The notes beneath the pieces were generated by a model that saw nothing but the letters and a program-made list of their open reading frames with translations, had not been told where the DNA came from and did no database searches. Below, piece after piece: positions 12,061-24,215 of a stretch of 64,000 bases of DNA (position 1 is the first letter of the stretch; every line of letters starts with the position of its first letter). Location: positions 53,209,164-53,273,163 of the forward strand of contig OY754337.1 of assembly GCA_963573305.1 (NCBI GenBank). The letters run 5' to 3'. The DNA comes from Pyrrhosoma nymphula. Taxonomy: Eukaryota > Arthropoda > Insecta > Odonata > Coenagrionidae. Position numbers and translations under genes: made by a program.

Positions 12061-12182
12061 ATTCGAATAGAAAAAACCAGCGATGCGAGTAAGGGGAATA
12101 ACACATTTGGATGCAGACGTAACAACATGGTGTTACATCTTAAGTTTCCGCGGTGTTGAAGTGAATGGTATTCCATTATAGG

Positions 12183-12365
12183 GTTTTTTTGTGCGTTGTT
12201 TTTTTCAGATAACAGTTCCGCCCGCATTCCAACGGACATCTTCAGGTCTAATTGTAATTGATTGTTGCGAAATTACCTTAGCCGTCGAAGCACGTTAAAC
12301 AAAAAACACTACTAAGCGACTGTTGTCTGAAAAAAACAACCAACGCGTTGAAAACACAACCCCCT
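12183..12365. repeat. Fold-back repeat with CTGAAGA module
   Basis: Left arm GCGTTGTTTTTTTCAGATAA at 12194 pairs with right arm TTGTCTGAAAAAAACAACCA at 12321. Between them the minus strand carries CTGAAGA, a GTCCG...GCGGGCG stretch and GGAAC then TGTTATC (12208-12245). This is the same module as at 23581-23618, with GTC changed to ATC. Confidence 0.5.
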
Positions 12366-14447
12366 GGAGGAACACAACAAAATAGTGTCTGACGAAGAAT
12401 AAAAAAAATATATATTCTTCATTCCATGGGCATAAAAAGAGGGATTGTGCAATACCAGCTTCGCCTGCCAAGAACACTGAGCAGTGAGTTAAGTAGTCTA
12501 TACTCGACTCTAGACGCAGGTGTACACCACGGTAGAGGGATTAACGCATTTCCCACGGCGGGTGCCAACTCCCACTCAAGGTATCCATGACAGCCTCCGC
12601 GAACATCCGTGGCACCCCTAGAACCGCTCTTGGCCATGGAGACACCCGTTGCCATGGCGACAGACACTCCTTAACGCTGAGGCACATAGCAACGTGGCTG
12701 GAGACTTATGTCAGGCGCCCCCTTTATTACTTCCTCATTATATCGATAAAATCTGAACTCGGAAATTAAAAATATGAAGAGCCAAAAAGAGCCTCCTTTC
12801 CAATGAAACATCATGATACTAATCAAAGCACTCAACAATGACGCAATCAAGCAGAAATGTGAACATTCAAAAAACTAAAGTTGCAGGAAAAAACTAACCA
12901 AAATGTAGAAATTGGAAGAACAAGAAAAGGTCGAATAAATAATAACATAAGAGGCACGCATAATAACGTCAATAAACTCAAAGAGCGAAAGAAAATGTAG
13001 AACGACCCCATGAACAGACTAAATGGAACACAATAGGATAGTGAATATTTCCAGGAATCAGCACCCAGAAGGAAAATCAAATGTTGGACGATCTTAGAAG
13101 GCATGGAAAGAATGTATGTTAGGAGAATACAATTGGTAAAAAAAACAGGCTGAAAGCTTACAAGAAGACGAGGGATAATGCCTTTGCATGGACACCTTTG
13201 AAATTACACCCTTTTAACCTTATCCGTTAAGCTAAATATTAAACCATTAACGAAACTGCATTATCCCCTGAACTCAAGAAGGTGGGTTGCGCGTATGCCA
13301 GAAAACTCAAAGTTAACGGGTTTTAATCGCGCTGTCAGCACAGATTACGTGTCTAACTTCCGATGAAAACAACATGCTAAAGAATAAGATATAATCCCAG
13401 CAATAAGGGAACCTAAAACATAAGCCTACCACCACCGTAGTCATGCGTGATTCTCGCTGGTATCGGCTATGTCCCATTTAGGACGAGAGTCTATATATCC
13501 TCGAGAGATATCTGACCGAGCTTCGCATCAATTGTCACCTCATTCACTCGCTGATCGACTCCACACCAACGCCTAATGGAAGGCGCGTGGTGACACAAAC
13601 TAAGTGGTCAAACAAATCGATCGGCCTTGTGAGAGATTACCTACTCCCGTAACAAGAGCCGAGAATGGCACGGAAAGGCCCTTATGAGTTTGGATTCCTC
13701 AGCGCTCGCAAGCCGTTGGGGGAAGCGATTAGTGAAAGCGAGGGGCCGCTAACGAGAGTTTCGGGTGTCACCTACGCCCCCACACACTAAGAGTTCGATA
13801 ACCCCACCCTGGGCAGGGGGTGGGGTCATCCCTTGCACAACAAGGACCACTTGGGGATTTTCTAAAGCCTTCACCTCCAAACATTCCATCCAATGACTAA
13901 ATTAAATTGTCTACGGAGAGACGGTCAGAGGATGCGATGAATGATAAAGAGATGGGTAGAGGGCACATTAATTGAAAAAGTGGATCGTTATGTTTGCTCT
14001 TTCACTCCTGACTGAATGTTTGCGAAATATTTGAATAGGGAAGATAAAGAGACTACAAGAGGCGTGAGAGTTTTGGCAGAAGTGTTGTCAACAGAGCGAG
14101 GATAACGTCATTCAGTTCGTCGCCATCTAAACGGAATAACGGAAGTAACCCATGGTAACGATAATACGCTTTTTCGGTTCTCTCGACGATTAGCGACGGT
14201 ATAAATACCAAACGAAGTACACCATTTTACATGAGTGAAGTACATATACAGTCAACAGATCCAATTTTTTTGAAAAAGACAGAGTGTCTAATCATCGCCA
14301 CGACAGCAAGAGCAGGGTGATGTATATACGTATTTATTTATTTCCCCTTAATCCCAACGACACCTCCTATGGCGTTTTACGTCGGGTTTGACGGCAAGCA
14401 AAAATTGACGTAAACTAACACCAATGCCCACAATAAAAAATTACAAT
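12366..14447. other. No gene recognised; hairpin near 13800
   Basis: No coding region recognised. A G/C hairpin CCCCACCC-TGGGCAG-GGGGTGGGG lies at about 13802-13827. The stretch 13430-13800 is more GC-balanced than its surroundings, but I recognise no family in it. Confidence 0.25.
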
Positions 14448-14461
14448 AAAGCTCATTTCAA

Positions 14462-14636
14462 ATCAATGGTTCCCGAGTTCACTTTGTGGAATGAAGACAT
14501 GACAGTTTCAAAAAAAACTTAGTTATATTACTCAAGAGATAAGGTTACCTCTTGAGAATGACCTGAAAAGGTCGAAACCGGTTGACTTTTAATAAATACG
14601 GTGTGGAATATAACAAAGCTTATTTTTGAAACTATC
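14462..14636. repeat. Fold-back retroelement remnant with 14-bp target duplication
   Basis: The segment is flanked by identical AAAGCTCATTTCAA at 14448-14461 and 14637-14650. Inside, GACAGTTTCAAAAAAAACTT at 14501 pairs with the reversed TTATTTTTGAAACTATC near its right end. The centre holds CTCAAGAG-ATAAGGTTAC-CTCTTGAG and GACCTGAAAAGGTCGAAACC followed by GGTTGAC and AATAAA. A duplication of this length fits retroelement insertion rather than cut-and-paste transposition, which links the fold-back family to a retroelement. Confidence 0.65.
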
Positions 14637-14650
14637 AAAGCTCATTTCAA

Positions 14651-16126
14651 TGAATTCACTGAAAAAAAAGGTTTTTCAGAAGATGTCTCCAAAAAGTGTA
14701 TCCACCATCAACAATCTCTTCTCCTCGTAGAAAAACTAAATGTCGATATCGAGAGGGCAATACTAGCAAACTGCGGTAACTGGATTTAAATCTAAAAGGC
14801 TTTGCACGACAAGTGTGTCAGCGGAATTTTTCTGGGTCGGCCGGAAAAAGGCATCCCTCTTAGTTCTAATCCCCGAACATTAACGCCAAAACCTTTTCCG
14901 TAATCGTTACCACATGATCCCATTATGGGATTAGAACTCGGAATTTAATATGCACAACTTCCCCTTAAAATAGATACTCCGGCATTGTTAATCGAATTTA
15001 CATATTTAAAAACCGTTTGTCTCTCCAAAATCCTCTCGTCTAAAAAGTATACCACTTACAAAAGCTATCGCACACCGAGAGACTAGTAATCTTGCCAGAC
15101 CAACTCAGAAGGGCAGGGAACTTGAACGTCGTCAACGAAGGGTTAACGAGAGATAGCCTAGGGAACAGTTTTTACGCGTTGGTGTGAAGGAACTGAAATG
15201 AGGGAGAAAAGTAGGCAATCATTTAGAGCATCTAGGATTCACGCGTCGTCTGTGTGCGAAGGCATACCGAAAATCGACAGAAAATCAAGAGGGCTCAAGC
15301 ATGGCTTTGGAGCCGGAACTCCAAAATTTTGTCGGAGCCGGAGCTCTAAATTATATGATTTTCCCGCTCCGGCTCCCACCAACGATTTTTAATTAACATA
15401 TTCTACAATTGGGGTACCTGTGCCACACTACAATAAAGCAAATTTCATTCCTGTTAACGTTTCTTGTGCTGAAGATTTATAAATCACTCAAAGAGTACTT
15501 TTATAGTGTCATGTTGTTTTCACCTTTTCATGAAAAAGCCAAAACAAGTGACTCCCATAACTTCTTTCTTTGCTTGATGTTTACCCAAGTGACTTTAACT
15601 CATCATTTTCTCTATCAAGCCAGACTTTATGGAGATTTACCGAGGAAACGAATCTCCATAATAGCTGAAATATACTGAAGACCAAATGCGGGACGTTCTA
15701 TAGCATGCAATTCGACATCATAAACTCATCGCCCAGGGAGTAGGGTGATTTTATGCTCAACTTCCAGAAGTCACATGGACGTTTCAAACGCGCTTTTTTT
15801 GCCGTAAAAACCTACGGAAAACCACCGCGCATCTTGCATAGTCAATTACAGGATCAGATTTTTCCTAAAAAACCTCCTTGTTGAATACTGCGTGAAACGA
15901 ACTTAACAACGAGAAGAAGTACCTACTAGTATTGGCGGGTACGCAAGTTTTTTCGGCATGTTTGACTCGTTATTAGTTAAAAAAATCGCTTCTCTCTTTC
16001 ACCAAAAATTGTATCCTAGGGAAAGTACTTAGATAGGTTATATATTTTTTAAATTCAGTGTCCAAAACTACAGAGTGGCTTGCATAGCCGTGGACCGGAA
16101 ACCGGAACCTGTTGAACCGGAATATA
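14651..16126. other. No gene recognised; GGAGCCGGAGCTC patch at 15310-15391
   Basis: No gene seen. At 15310-15391 the motif GGAGCCGGA(A/G)CTC is repeated and then appears inverted as GCTCCGGCTCC. This resembles low-complexity ends of small DNA elements, but no boundaries could be set. Confidence 0.25.
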
Positions 16127-16190
16127 CGGCATCTACATCTGCGAAATTACGCGCAAGCCACCACCAAGGCGTTTGGCTCGGGGCGAATCC
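16127..16190 (-). repeat. LINE 3'-end copy (GATGTA-tailed family)
   Basis: Reads, reversed, GCCAAACGCCTTGGTGGTGG, CTTGCGCGTAATTTCGC and AGATGTAGATG. Very short and diverged member of the family at 2316-2510 and 27735-27932. Confidence 0.35.
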
Positions 16191-16319
16191 ACATCAGGCA
16201 TGGAATGCTCGTCCCAGTTCAAAAAACGGTATTTCTACAGAAGGGCGCAAGATAATCTATAACGATGCGAAGGCGAACCACGGGTGAAGCGACAGAAAAT
16301 TAATGGAAAGAAGAAATAA

Positions 16320-16711
16320 CACGTGGAATTTTCCAGAAAAATAAATTTGACTTCCGACCCTGGTTTCAATGTTGATACATCATCTTCAGGTAACAAGTGG
16401 AGCTAAGAGCTCTCATTTTTCCCGTTTTTTGCTTTTATTTTTCCCGTTTTTGTTTAATATATTTTTTTAGTTTCGTTAACCCTTGTACCCCCCCACTTCC
16501 TCGCTTTCCACCTCCTCCCCTTCCTCCTCTCACCTGTCACCTCTTCCTTCGGTTTTCCGACTCACCAAGGCTTCTTATTCCCTTCCTCCCCCACCTCTCC
16601 CCAATCAAGTATATATTGAGAGTTATTACCAACACTTGCTAACTGAAGATTATGTATCAGCATTGAACCCCGGGTCGGAAGTAAATTTTTTTTTTTTTGG
16701 AAAATTGCACT
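16320..16711 (+). repeat. Penelope-like 3' end flanked by its own inverted copy
   Basis: Left arm 16320-16389 and right arm 16643-16711 are inverted copies about 70 bases long: TTCCGACCCTGGTTTCAATG against CATTGAACCCCGGGTCGGAA, with the flanking GGAATTTTCC/GGAAAATT and CATCTTCAGG/CTGAAGAT blocks. The 250-base middle is a pyrimidine-rich stretch (C/T runs at 16480-16600) like the one following the GIY-YIG end at 44.8 kb. Both arms carry the CTGAAGA-GAAAC-GTC module. This fits a Penelope-like element terminus with an inverted duplicate. Confidence 0.55.
16356..16389 (-). ncRNA. Hammerhead-like core module
   Basis: On the minus strand: CTGAAGA, a 15-base region, GAAAC, four bases, then GTC. This is the order CUGANGA - helix II - GAAA - short helix III - GUC of type I hammerhead ribozymes, with helix III limited to two or three base pairs. 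Helix I is not convincing beyond one or two pairs. The inverted partner on the plus strand is at 16643-16676 (GAACC instead of GAAAC). Confidence 0.35.
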
Positions 16712-19700
16712 TATTATTTCTTCATTATGTACAAATAATACTCAATTTCGCAAGTATCATCGGATTTTATAGGAAATTAGTGCATATCATGCCTCGAACG
16801 TATTTTCAAACCATGACAGTCTGCAATACGAAACACTACACGAGGCTTGCTGTATCACAACGAAGAAGGCATGGAATTGAGTCAATACTTTTGGAAACGG
16901 GGCATGTTTGAATAAAGCCAGAGTGACGGAAGTCGGTGCACTTATCAGTGGACCCAAAATGAAAGAATACTAAAGTTCTGAATTCATGCAATTTGAAGAC
17001 TCAAAACGTTGTTATCCAAATGTTGGAGTCCGAATTATTCAGTGAAAACCTACTAAATTGTACAATAATTCCAATTTCCATCGAGCTTGAAGTCTCATTT
17101 ATTTGGAGAAGAAATTTACTCGCCTGGGCTCCACTAATTAATTTTCCAGAACGAGTACAACTTAACTGTAAGTACAGTGTATACGAAGTGGCTAAATAGC
17201 ATGCACAACTTACGTTGCATTTTAGCTGTAGATATTCGTCAACTACCATTTAGGAACCATCGAATGAGATAGCTACTGACTTTTTTGAGAATCTTACTAA
17301 AATAATAATTGCTTGGCTTTCATAGGATTTTAATACTTCCCAGATACGCAGCAACCCTAGCGAGCAATGCGCCACGTCTACACTCTTGATCCTGAATCGA
17401 TAGCTGCGAGAAAAAGGGTGAGGGTAAGGCCAGAGACCTTGGGGGTCAACGGGTCCATTAAGGACCAGTAGGAAAAAAGCAAAGAGGGGAGGAGTAAGGG
17501 TGGAAAATAAATGCCTAATGTTTCAATAACTATTTTAATGGAGTTTCACCCTTGCGAGAAACAAGAACGAAAAGACCTTTCTGTGTATCATCTACAAAAA
17601 TTATGTTTCGGACGAAAGAGAATATTATAAATCAATAAATGGCATTTATGACCATTGTTAAGAAATCAATTGGCTTAATTGGGATTCCGAAAGATGATCA
17701 CACTAAATCCAGTCAGTTTGATTAAGGAAGTTTCATCAGTCCAAAGCCATCTAATATCTAGAGATATTCCAAGGAAGCTTATACAAACCAAACCTTCTCG
17801 TCAACAGTCTATGTACACAGAACTATGTCTATGTTTCACAGAAGGTCAGTACTGATCGCCAGTTAGGAGATCCGGAAATGAATACAAGTCAATTGAATTT
17901 TGGTAGGAAATCTCCACATATCGGTATTAGACCTTGCAAAGTATATATTAAAGAGCACATATTTTACTCTGTGCCATTGTGCAGCCAAACCTTTATAAGA
18001 ATGAAATTTTGAAATGGTCCCACTTCTTTACAAAGCTTACGTCCCTTTACTTATTTCAGAAACACCAGCATAACATTTTAATATGTTAGTTACATAAGCG
18101 TCAGGGGAAGACATATCACTCATATATGGCGACACAGTCGCCCATAACTTGAGAAAACAATACCGAGTGAACAAGAATCACTAAATACAGAATACACACG
18201 GCCCAGGGGAGTGAATCTAAGCCCCCATGCCAATAGGTAATAATTTTACACATCGTATGGTCGTGCATTCGGTGAGCTCGTTAATCAGCAATGACACAAG
18301 CATCAATGATCACGTTTGTTTCAATGGACACTAATGGTATTGCGTATATTTTTCAATTACTGAATGAGCGACATTAAGAATATTCAGAAGACGGGTTTAC
18401 GAGCTAAAAGTAATGCCTAAGTAAGTTTTACTAAGACATTAGCATTTTCCGCATTGTATAACCATAGAGAAATCATACGATCATATTACTCTGTGGTATA
18501 GCGTAAGTCTTTCCTTACAAGGATTTCAAGTAAAATTGGATAGATACAGTAGACAGAACATATGTAAAACTGAATCACTGTCCCAGAACGTCATAAGAAC
18601 AAGACTGAATTTTCGAGCTCATATTACTCAACCAATAGTTTATTGCGAATAATTTTAATCATATACCAAGCGGAAATACTTTCTTAACGATGGATAATAG
18701 TGGTAAAATAATTTGCTTCGGTCAAACTGCAAACAATTCTGCGACAGGGATGTCCGCGTGTACCAACTGCTTTCAGCTAATCAATTAAATTTTGAGGGTA
18801 TCCCTCGTCGAGTGAATAGCACAAAAAAGTAACAAACAACTTTCTAACACACGTTCTAAGGCTTAGCAAGCGAAAAAAATTCTATTGAGTCCGATGATTT
18901 CTTGGAGAAAATATAGAATGTACATGCTGTAAAAAAATAATTCATTTGAAACTGATAAGCAACGTATTTCTATCACCTCATCAACATAACTTTACATTGC
19001 CGGTGGGTTTTTTTTTACGAAGACAAGACTTGGAATTCACAAGGAGAACATAATCATAGAGCAAAATACATTAAAGCTAAGTTTCTGTTGTATTTGTAGT
19101 ACTTATCTGCGGGTATTTGCTTCCAAATTAATACTCGCAGTTTCAATAGCATTTGTTGAATGCAGTGGAGTGCATGTTTGCGTAAATTCACCCTCAGTCC
19201 CAAAGCTTTGAGGTGCCTTGAAGGGAATTAGGTAAATGTTTATGAGTTGATTTCAGGGCCGGGGCAGTCGACCCTTGTATCGAGAAAGGATCATAGAGAG
19301 AAGCGGTAACCATTTCAATGTTCAGCATGCACAGATGCGTAGCTTGTGACGACCGGGCCATGACTCTTGAATAGGAGAGACATCAAAAAAGGTCGCCAAC
19401 CCGTAGGTCAGCTGTTCAAGTGATAGCATCAAGCGTATCACTTTCACCCCATCACGAGAGGGACAAGAACAAGATTTACGCCCTCTAACTCTCTAACGAT
19501 CGCATCCCGTTTATATCTAGACCACAAAGGCACCGCGCGAAATGGGCATCGCTCATGTCACCCAAAGTCATCTATCTGCGTTGACCTCGGGTCCCAAAAA
19601 ATCATTGAGGTCCCTGCGTACGGTCACTAATGTCAAGCGATTTTTAGACTCGCAAGAAATAACCAACCTCTTACTTAGTGTACATACATTATAGGAGCCA

Positions 19701-20339
19701 AATACGACAACGAACTGTTTAGGAGTTCAGCAAATACGATGACCATTGTCAGCCTCAGTACAAGAACCTATCAACCTTAGTTAAACTGATGAAATTTTTG
19801 ACAGTCGTCACCTACTGCTGACAATAGCTATTAAAAATATAACTAATAACACGACATTCAACGTTACAACACATTTTCCGAAGATGCTTCCCAACAGAAG
19901 AAGAATTAACCAACTTTGCTTGCGGAACACTCTTACTGACAGAAATGAAAACTCATACCAGATAATGGCTAAGCACTATATTATAAATGAATACTAGCTC
20001 ACTAGACTTGTAACACGACAAAGTAACAATATTTTCGACAGAAACTCTCTAACGTATGAGACAGATGAATGCAAGTTTGACAATGGTCATGATGAATGAT
20101 GGGTAAACTTTAGTTCCAGCAATATGTCCCTTAGGCCAAGAAAACTCTCCGCGGTTTAATATATTCATCAGCAGAAAAAAAAACAAAAAGATAAACGAGA
20201 AGAAATATCTGTTCCGCTAAACAATTCAGTGACTTATCGTGGCATAGAAAAATTCGCGAATCGATGTGACATAAGTCTTAAGAGAATCGTGCCATTCTAA
20301 AAAGTAAAGAGTTACCAACAAGGAACAAACCGTAAAATA
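16712..20339. other. 3.6 kb without recognisable features
   Basis: AT-rich sequence. Short frames on both strands carry no domain or motif I recognise, and I saw no inverted or tandem repeat with clear boundaries. It may be intergenic or intronic. Confidence 0.35.
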
Positions 20340-20450
20340 GAATAATACTAACGATATCAGGCCTGACCTCGGGGAAATTGTGGATATCCATGTTAAGAAA
20401 AACCACATTTGTTATTTCCAACAAAGGTGGTTTTTCTCAACAGCCTAAAA
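20340..20450. repeat. Partial fold-back related to 23.65-23.85 kb
   Basis: Shares TCAGGCCTGACCTCGGGGAA and TGGATATCCATG with 23668-23703. It has adjoining inverted blocks AAAAACCACATTTGTT and AACAAAGGTGGTTTTT. It looks like a fold-back copy with most of the centre lost. Confidence 0.45.
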
Positions 20451-20753
20451 TAGAAGTTTCCTCGATTTCGATATAGTACATGTTCGTATTAATTAATAAC
20501 CTCATTCGTTCTGACCTGAAAATATTATAAAAGAAAAGAAGAAAAATTATATATTTTGGTCGAAATGAAAAAATCAATCAATGCAATATTTGCAATCGAT
20601 CGATCCCGTCACGATAAGTAATTTAGGCTTGATAATGATGTAAAACATCTAAACCGGTCGCATTGCACATTTCTCAAAAGAAAACTTCAAAGAGTTCCTT
20701 CAAAGTTAAGTGATTAGAGACCCATTTGTCGAAACTATGAAGTACCTAGGAAT

Positions 20754-20960
20754 ACATCTACATCTACAAAATACCCTGCAAGCCACCTCAGGGGTCTGTG
20801 GCTGGGGGTGTAGTAATAGTAGCACTGATTAGTGGGAAAGCACCAGACGATACTGCGTTTGGGAATAGTACAAATGTCAGAAATACTGAAGACTTCTTCA
20901 ACCTGAATAACAAGTAGGTATTCGCTGTGGCTTAGTAGATTCACGTTGATTAAGTGAGCA
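20754..20960 (-). repeat. LINE 3'-end copy (GATGTA-tailed family)
   Basis: Starts ACATCTACATCTACAAAATA, then CCCTGCAAGCCACCTCAGGG and TGTGGCTGGGGGTG: the reverse complement of the family consensus seen at 27880-27932. The tail of alternating CATCTA units marks the 3' end of the LINE. Confidence 0.5.
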
Positions 20961-22089
20961 CTAAAGGGTGTAAAACGTACAATTAGAGAGAGAGAATGAT
21001 TATCCACTTCTATCCGAAGGACACTGCAATGAATGATCCTGCGTCAAAACAATGATCGGTCAGCCAAGGTTTTACGGGAAGTGAGGAGAATCTATTGACC
21101 CGTACTGGATCCCCGGACCTTAGGCATGTGGCAGTGCACCTCACTTAAATCACACAGGGGACAATACGATTCATATTTCAGTTAAAGAACAGTATGCTAA
21201 TAGTTAACGTAAAAATATTCCCCGCACAGCTCACCTTTTCTTATTCCACTTCCTGTTATCATCCTTGACGAAACCCTGAACGAGGCACAGCATAGTTGAG
21301 ATCCTCCGTGGTCGACGTAGGGTCCCGTCAGGGACTGGCTTCGCCGGCGAGGATAACTTTACTCCCGTCAACTCGACGAAAGGTAGTTCCAACACACGAG
21401 ATAAAAGATCACACTGACAAACAAATCATTTGTCTACCTCCCACAAGGCACTCGCGTAAACTCCAGGGTAGTAGAAGAACTATAGAGGGCGACAGTGTAA
21501 TAATGAGAGTCTACCCTATAATGCCATCTTGATTTTTAACAAACAAACAAACCTTTGTTCACTTTCAAATGAACGAGGGCCAAACGGAAGGCGAGGTAAA
21601 ATGACGAACAAACAATTCCTTCTTCAAGAACGAAGTCCACCAGCACGAACATAGGATCTACAATCACACTTTTCTCTGTATTGAAACAAAGAAAGGTGAG
21701 CGTAGTGCGGTTGTCATCTCGTTCAATGCCGGTAAAATATTTTTAAAAACGAATTACACCAGCCCAAGGCGATAACCTTAATCTAAGGGTATTCCCTTCA
21801 TTCACGAAGTTCATACCGCACGAAGGAAGAGAACAACTTCTTTAAAAAATGCACTGACACACACTAAAAACACACACAACAGCACGCTCTATTTCTCCTA
21901 AAAAACGACACAGTATATTATAAAACACGTGAGTTGCAAGAACTATACAGGGATTGTCGTACTGATAAATATACACGGGCAGTCATTGAATCCGAGTTTT
22001 TTCGGGGAAAGACTGATAGAAACTCGGATCAAGAAGAAGAGATGGAGAATGTGAGGACCAGCCTCTTTCTAGTGGGGACAGTCAAGCTC
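20961..22089. other. No gene recognised
   Basis: Mixed composition with no recognisable product. The stretch 21290-21400 is GC-richer, but no family is evident. Confidence 0.25.
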
Positions 22090-22640
22090 CTTGTATGTCC
22101 TGCTTGATGGTTGTGACACGAGGGAAAATCCGACGGTCGCACAGCGACCTGTTCCTAACAAACGCCAGCGTTCAACTGTTCAAAAGGTGTCGGACAACCG
22201 CTCTCGCCGAGTAACTTGTGTGCCTCGCTTCCCCTCCGAAAAGTCGACGCTAGGAGGGGAAGTGAAGGAGGAAATTTTTTTTCCTTCATTTCAAACCTCT
22301 CCCTCTTCCCACCATTCCTAAAGGAAAAAACGTTCTCACCCCCACCACCCTTCCTACTAGATTTCCCCTCACGCAGACTGGCGCAGACGTAACGGTAAAG
22401 GAGGGTGGGGAGGGGACCAATGGCGGAGGCGCCTCCACCTATCGGCACTACAGCGAACTCCTTCGAGACGACGACGCGACGGCCGGGCAGCACTTTGGTG
22501 AAGCGACACGTGGCCGGCTCGTTTCTAGGCAATGGAGGGGAGGCAGTAAACAGAGTTGAGATGGAGTGGGGAGGGGGAACTCGTCATTGATTCGGCTGAG
22601 AGTGGGAGGGGTAGGTGAAACGATTTCAGTCTGGGAATAA
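22090..22640. promoter_or_regulatory. GC/CpG-rich island, possible promoter
   Basis: A 550-base GC-rich patch in AT-rich surroundings, with G-rich tracts (GGAGGGTGGGGAGGGG) directly before ACCAATGGCGG, a combination often found at housekeeping-type promoters (a CCAAT-like and an ATGGCGG element). I do not see a gene starting from it in this window; both strands show open frames that I attribute to composition. Confidence 0.25.
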
Positions 22641-22692
22641 GAAGGTTCAGTATTTTGCGGAGGGCATTAAGGGGCATGCGATGTGCCGGACG

Positions 22693-23388
22693 TAGTGTTG
22701 CTATATTTTAAAATCAAAAAACCATATTTCCATTAACAGATTGCCTTATTTTACAATGAAGAACCGCTAAATTTTTATCACTAAATTTTTAGTCAATTTT
22801 TTAATGGGCATTTTGGCGTAGAGCACATGTTTTGGTGTTTATTATTAGCACATCGACTTCAAGTTGAATTCTTGTGGGAGCACGTGGTGTATATCCCAAA
22901 CAGTAAAGGCCGTCTGGCAACTAGTCCGCATCTTTGAAGTTAGTTATTGAGCATTGTTTTTGGAAGCGGAGTAATAAAAAAATATTATTTGGAAGTGATT
23001 GAATGAAGCAGACGTTCAGGGCGTGAAAGATTGTTCAGCGAATAGCATTAATATTGATGTAATATTTATGATTGTAAGAAGGGTGGTTTAATGTAAACTG
23101 AATGCTGGCTAAAATTTACGAATTCGTCAGATTAAATAACCCGAAGTTTCGCGTTAAACCTCAATCAATCTTTTATTTAAACATATTTTGGTGTACAATG
23201 AGGGTCATAATCTCATTTTTTTAATATTACACAATGGAAGAAAAGCTTCAACCGTCCTACTACCGGGACTGGGTAGCGATCATAAAAACCGGGGTGTTTC
23301 CCTGTTTTCTGGACATTTAGTCGGGTGCTGAAAAACAACATTAAAAACCGGGTGGTACCCGACTAAACCGGATGATTTGGTAACCCTA
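22693..23388. mobile_element. hAT MITE, 696 bp, copy 1
   Basis: Bounded by TAGTGTTGCTATATTTTAAA on the left and, on the other strand, TAGGGTTACCAAATCATCCG on the right. The flanks are a perfect 8-bp duplication GCCGGACG at 22685-22692 and 23389-23396. The element is homologous end to end with 49269-49945 (for example AGCACGTGGTGTATATCCCA and GCATTAATATTGATG in both). It has no transposase frame. The 8-bp duplication and TAGGGTTRCC ends indicate the hAT superfamily. Confidence 0.85.
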
Positions 23389-23580
23389 GCCGGACGCAGG
23401 AGCTCCGCTCCCAAAACAAAAAGGAATAGACAGGAAGCGGAAATCATTGGTATTACTAAACGTGGGATCGTTTGAAGAGAAATGGGAGACACTGCGGTCA
23501 CTATCCTTTGTTGTCAGCGAAGTAAAACCTTCCAAGATTCATTACTTACTTAGACCTGAAGAAGCCTTCATTATTTCGAC

Positions 23581-23618
23581 CTGAAGACGCCTGCTGGAAC
23601 GCAGGCGAAACTGTTGTC
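23581..23618 (+). ncRNA. Hammerhead-like core module with strong hairpin
   Basis: CTGAAGA is followed by CGCCTGC-TGGAAC-GCAGGCG (a perfect 7-bp hairpin), then AAAC-TGTT-GTC. If G23607 is counted in the GAAA box the hairpin has six pairs and one unpaired C. A second copy lies at 24143-24182 (CGTAAGA, CGCCTGCTGGAACGCAGG, AGAAACTGTTGTC); both are followed by an A-run and GCGGTGAAACACCCGAAA. A related minus-strand copy is at 12208-12245. Helix I expected for a hammerhead is not evident here. Confidence 0.35.
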
Positions 23619-23691
23619 TAAAAAAAAACGACGCGGTGAAACACCCGAAATAATAAAACTGATGATCTCAGGCCTGACCTCGTGGAAATTA

Positions 23692-23852
23692 TGGATATCC
23701 ATGATGAGAAAACCACCTTTGTTAATTCCACAAACTTTCTTACGCTGGCACAACGCGAGTACATGAGTATGCCACAGTGTGGTGAAACGCGCGTCGTGCC
23801 AGCGTAAGAAAGTGTGTGGAATTAACAAAGGTGGTTTTCTCATCATGGATAC
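23692..23852. repeat. Fold-back repeat, arms about 65 bp
   Basis: GGATATCCATGATGAGAAAA, CCACCTTTGTTAATTCCACA and CTTTCTTACGCTGGCAC on the left are matched on the right, in inverted order, by GTGCCAGCGTAAGAAAG, GTGGAATTAACAAAGGTGG and TTTTCTCATCATGGAT. The spacer is about 30 bases and contains GTGAAACGCGCGTC, i.e. the GAAAC-N4-GTC part of the module. Confidence 0.7.
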
Positions 23853-24142
23853 CCGAAATAATTGTTGGCGGAGTTGGTAGAAGCCTTCGCACCAACTTCG
23901 TTTGCCTCTACAGGGAGGAAATCTACAGGAGAACCAGGAAATTGGAGACGTTAAGGAAGAGGAAGGTGAGACTTTTATTCTCCTTGGCGTTTCTACAAAG
24001 ATGCCGGGACTCTGACACATTGCCAAATTGTGTCACGTCGAAACATCACTTGAAGACTTCAGCAGTGAGGAGAATCCTTCTCCGTGCCAGTGAAGCCCTC
24101 CTCAGGGATATAAGGTCGTCAATTACCGGCATCATTACTTCG

Positions 24143-24182
24143 ACCGTAAGACGCCTGCTGGAACGCAGGAGAAACTGTTGTC
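24143..24182 (+). repeat. Second copy of the 23.58-kb module
   Basis: Repeats ACGCCTGCTGGAACGCAGG, GAAACTGTTGTCT and GCGGTGAAACACCCG of 23581-23650 in direct orientation about 560 bases downstream. The CTGAAGA box is changed to CGTAAGA and one hairpin base differs. The sequence between the copies includes an open frame (23816-24535) that I do not consider a gene. Confidence 0.5.
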
Positions 24183-24215
24183 TTAAAAACAGCAACGCGG
24201 TGAAACACCCGAAAA

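Noticed and set aside
13430..13830. Structured RNA gene suggested by the hairpin at 13.8 kb
   Set aside because: Only one simple G/C hairpin, no promoter elements and no family resemblance.
22155..22532. 125-codon minus-strand frame in the GC-rich island
   Set aside because: Low-complexity composition, no motif, and the opposite strand is equally open.
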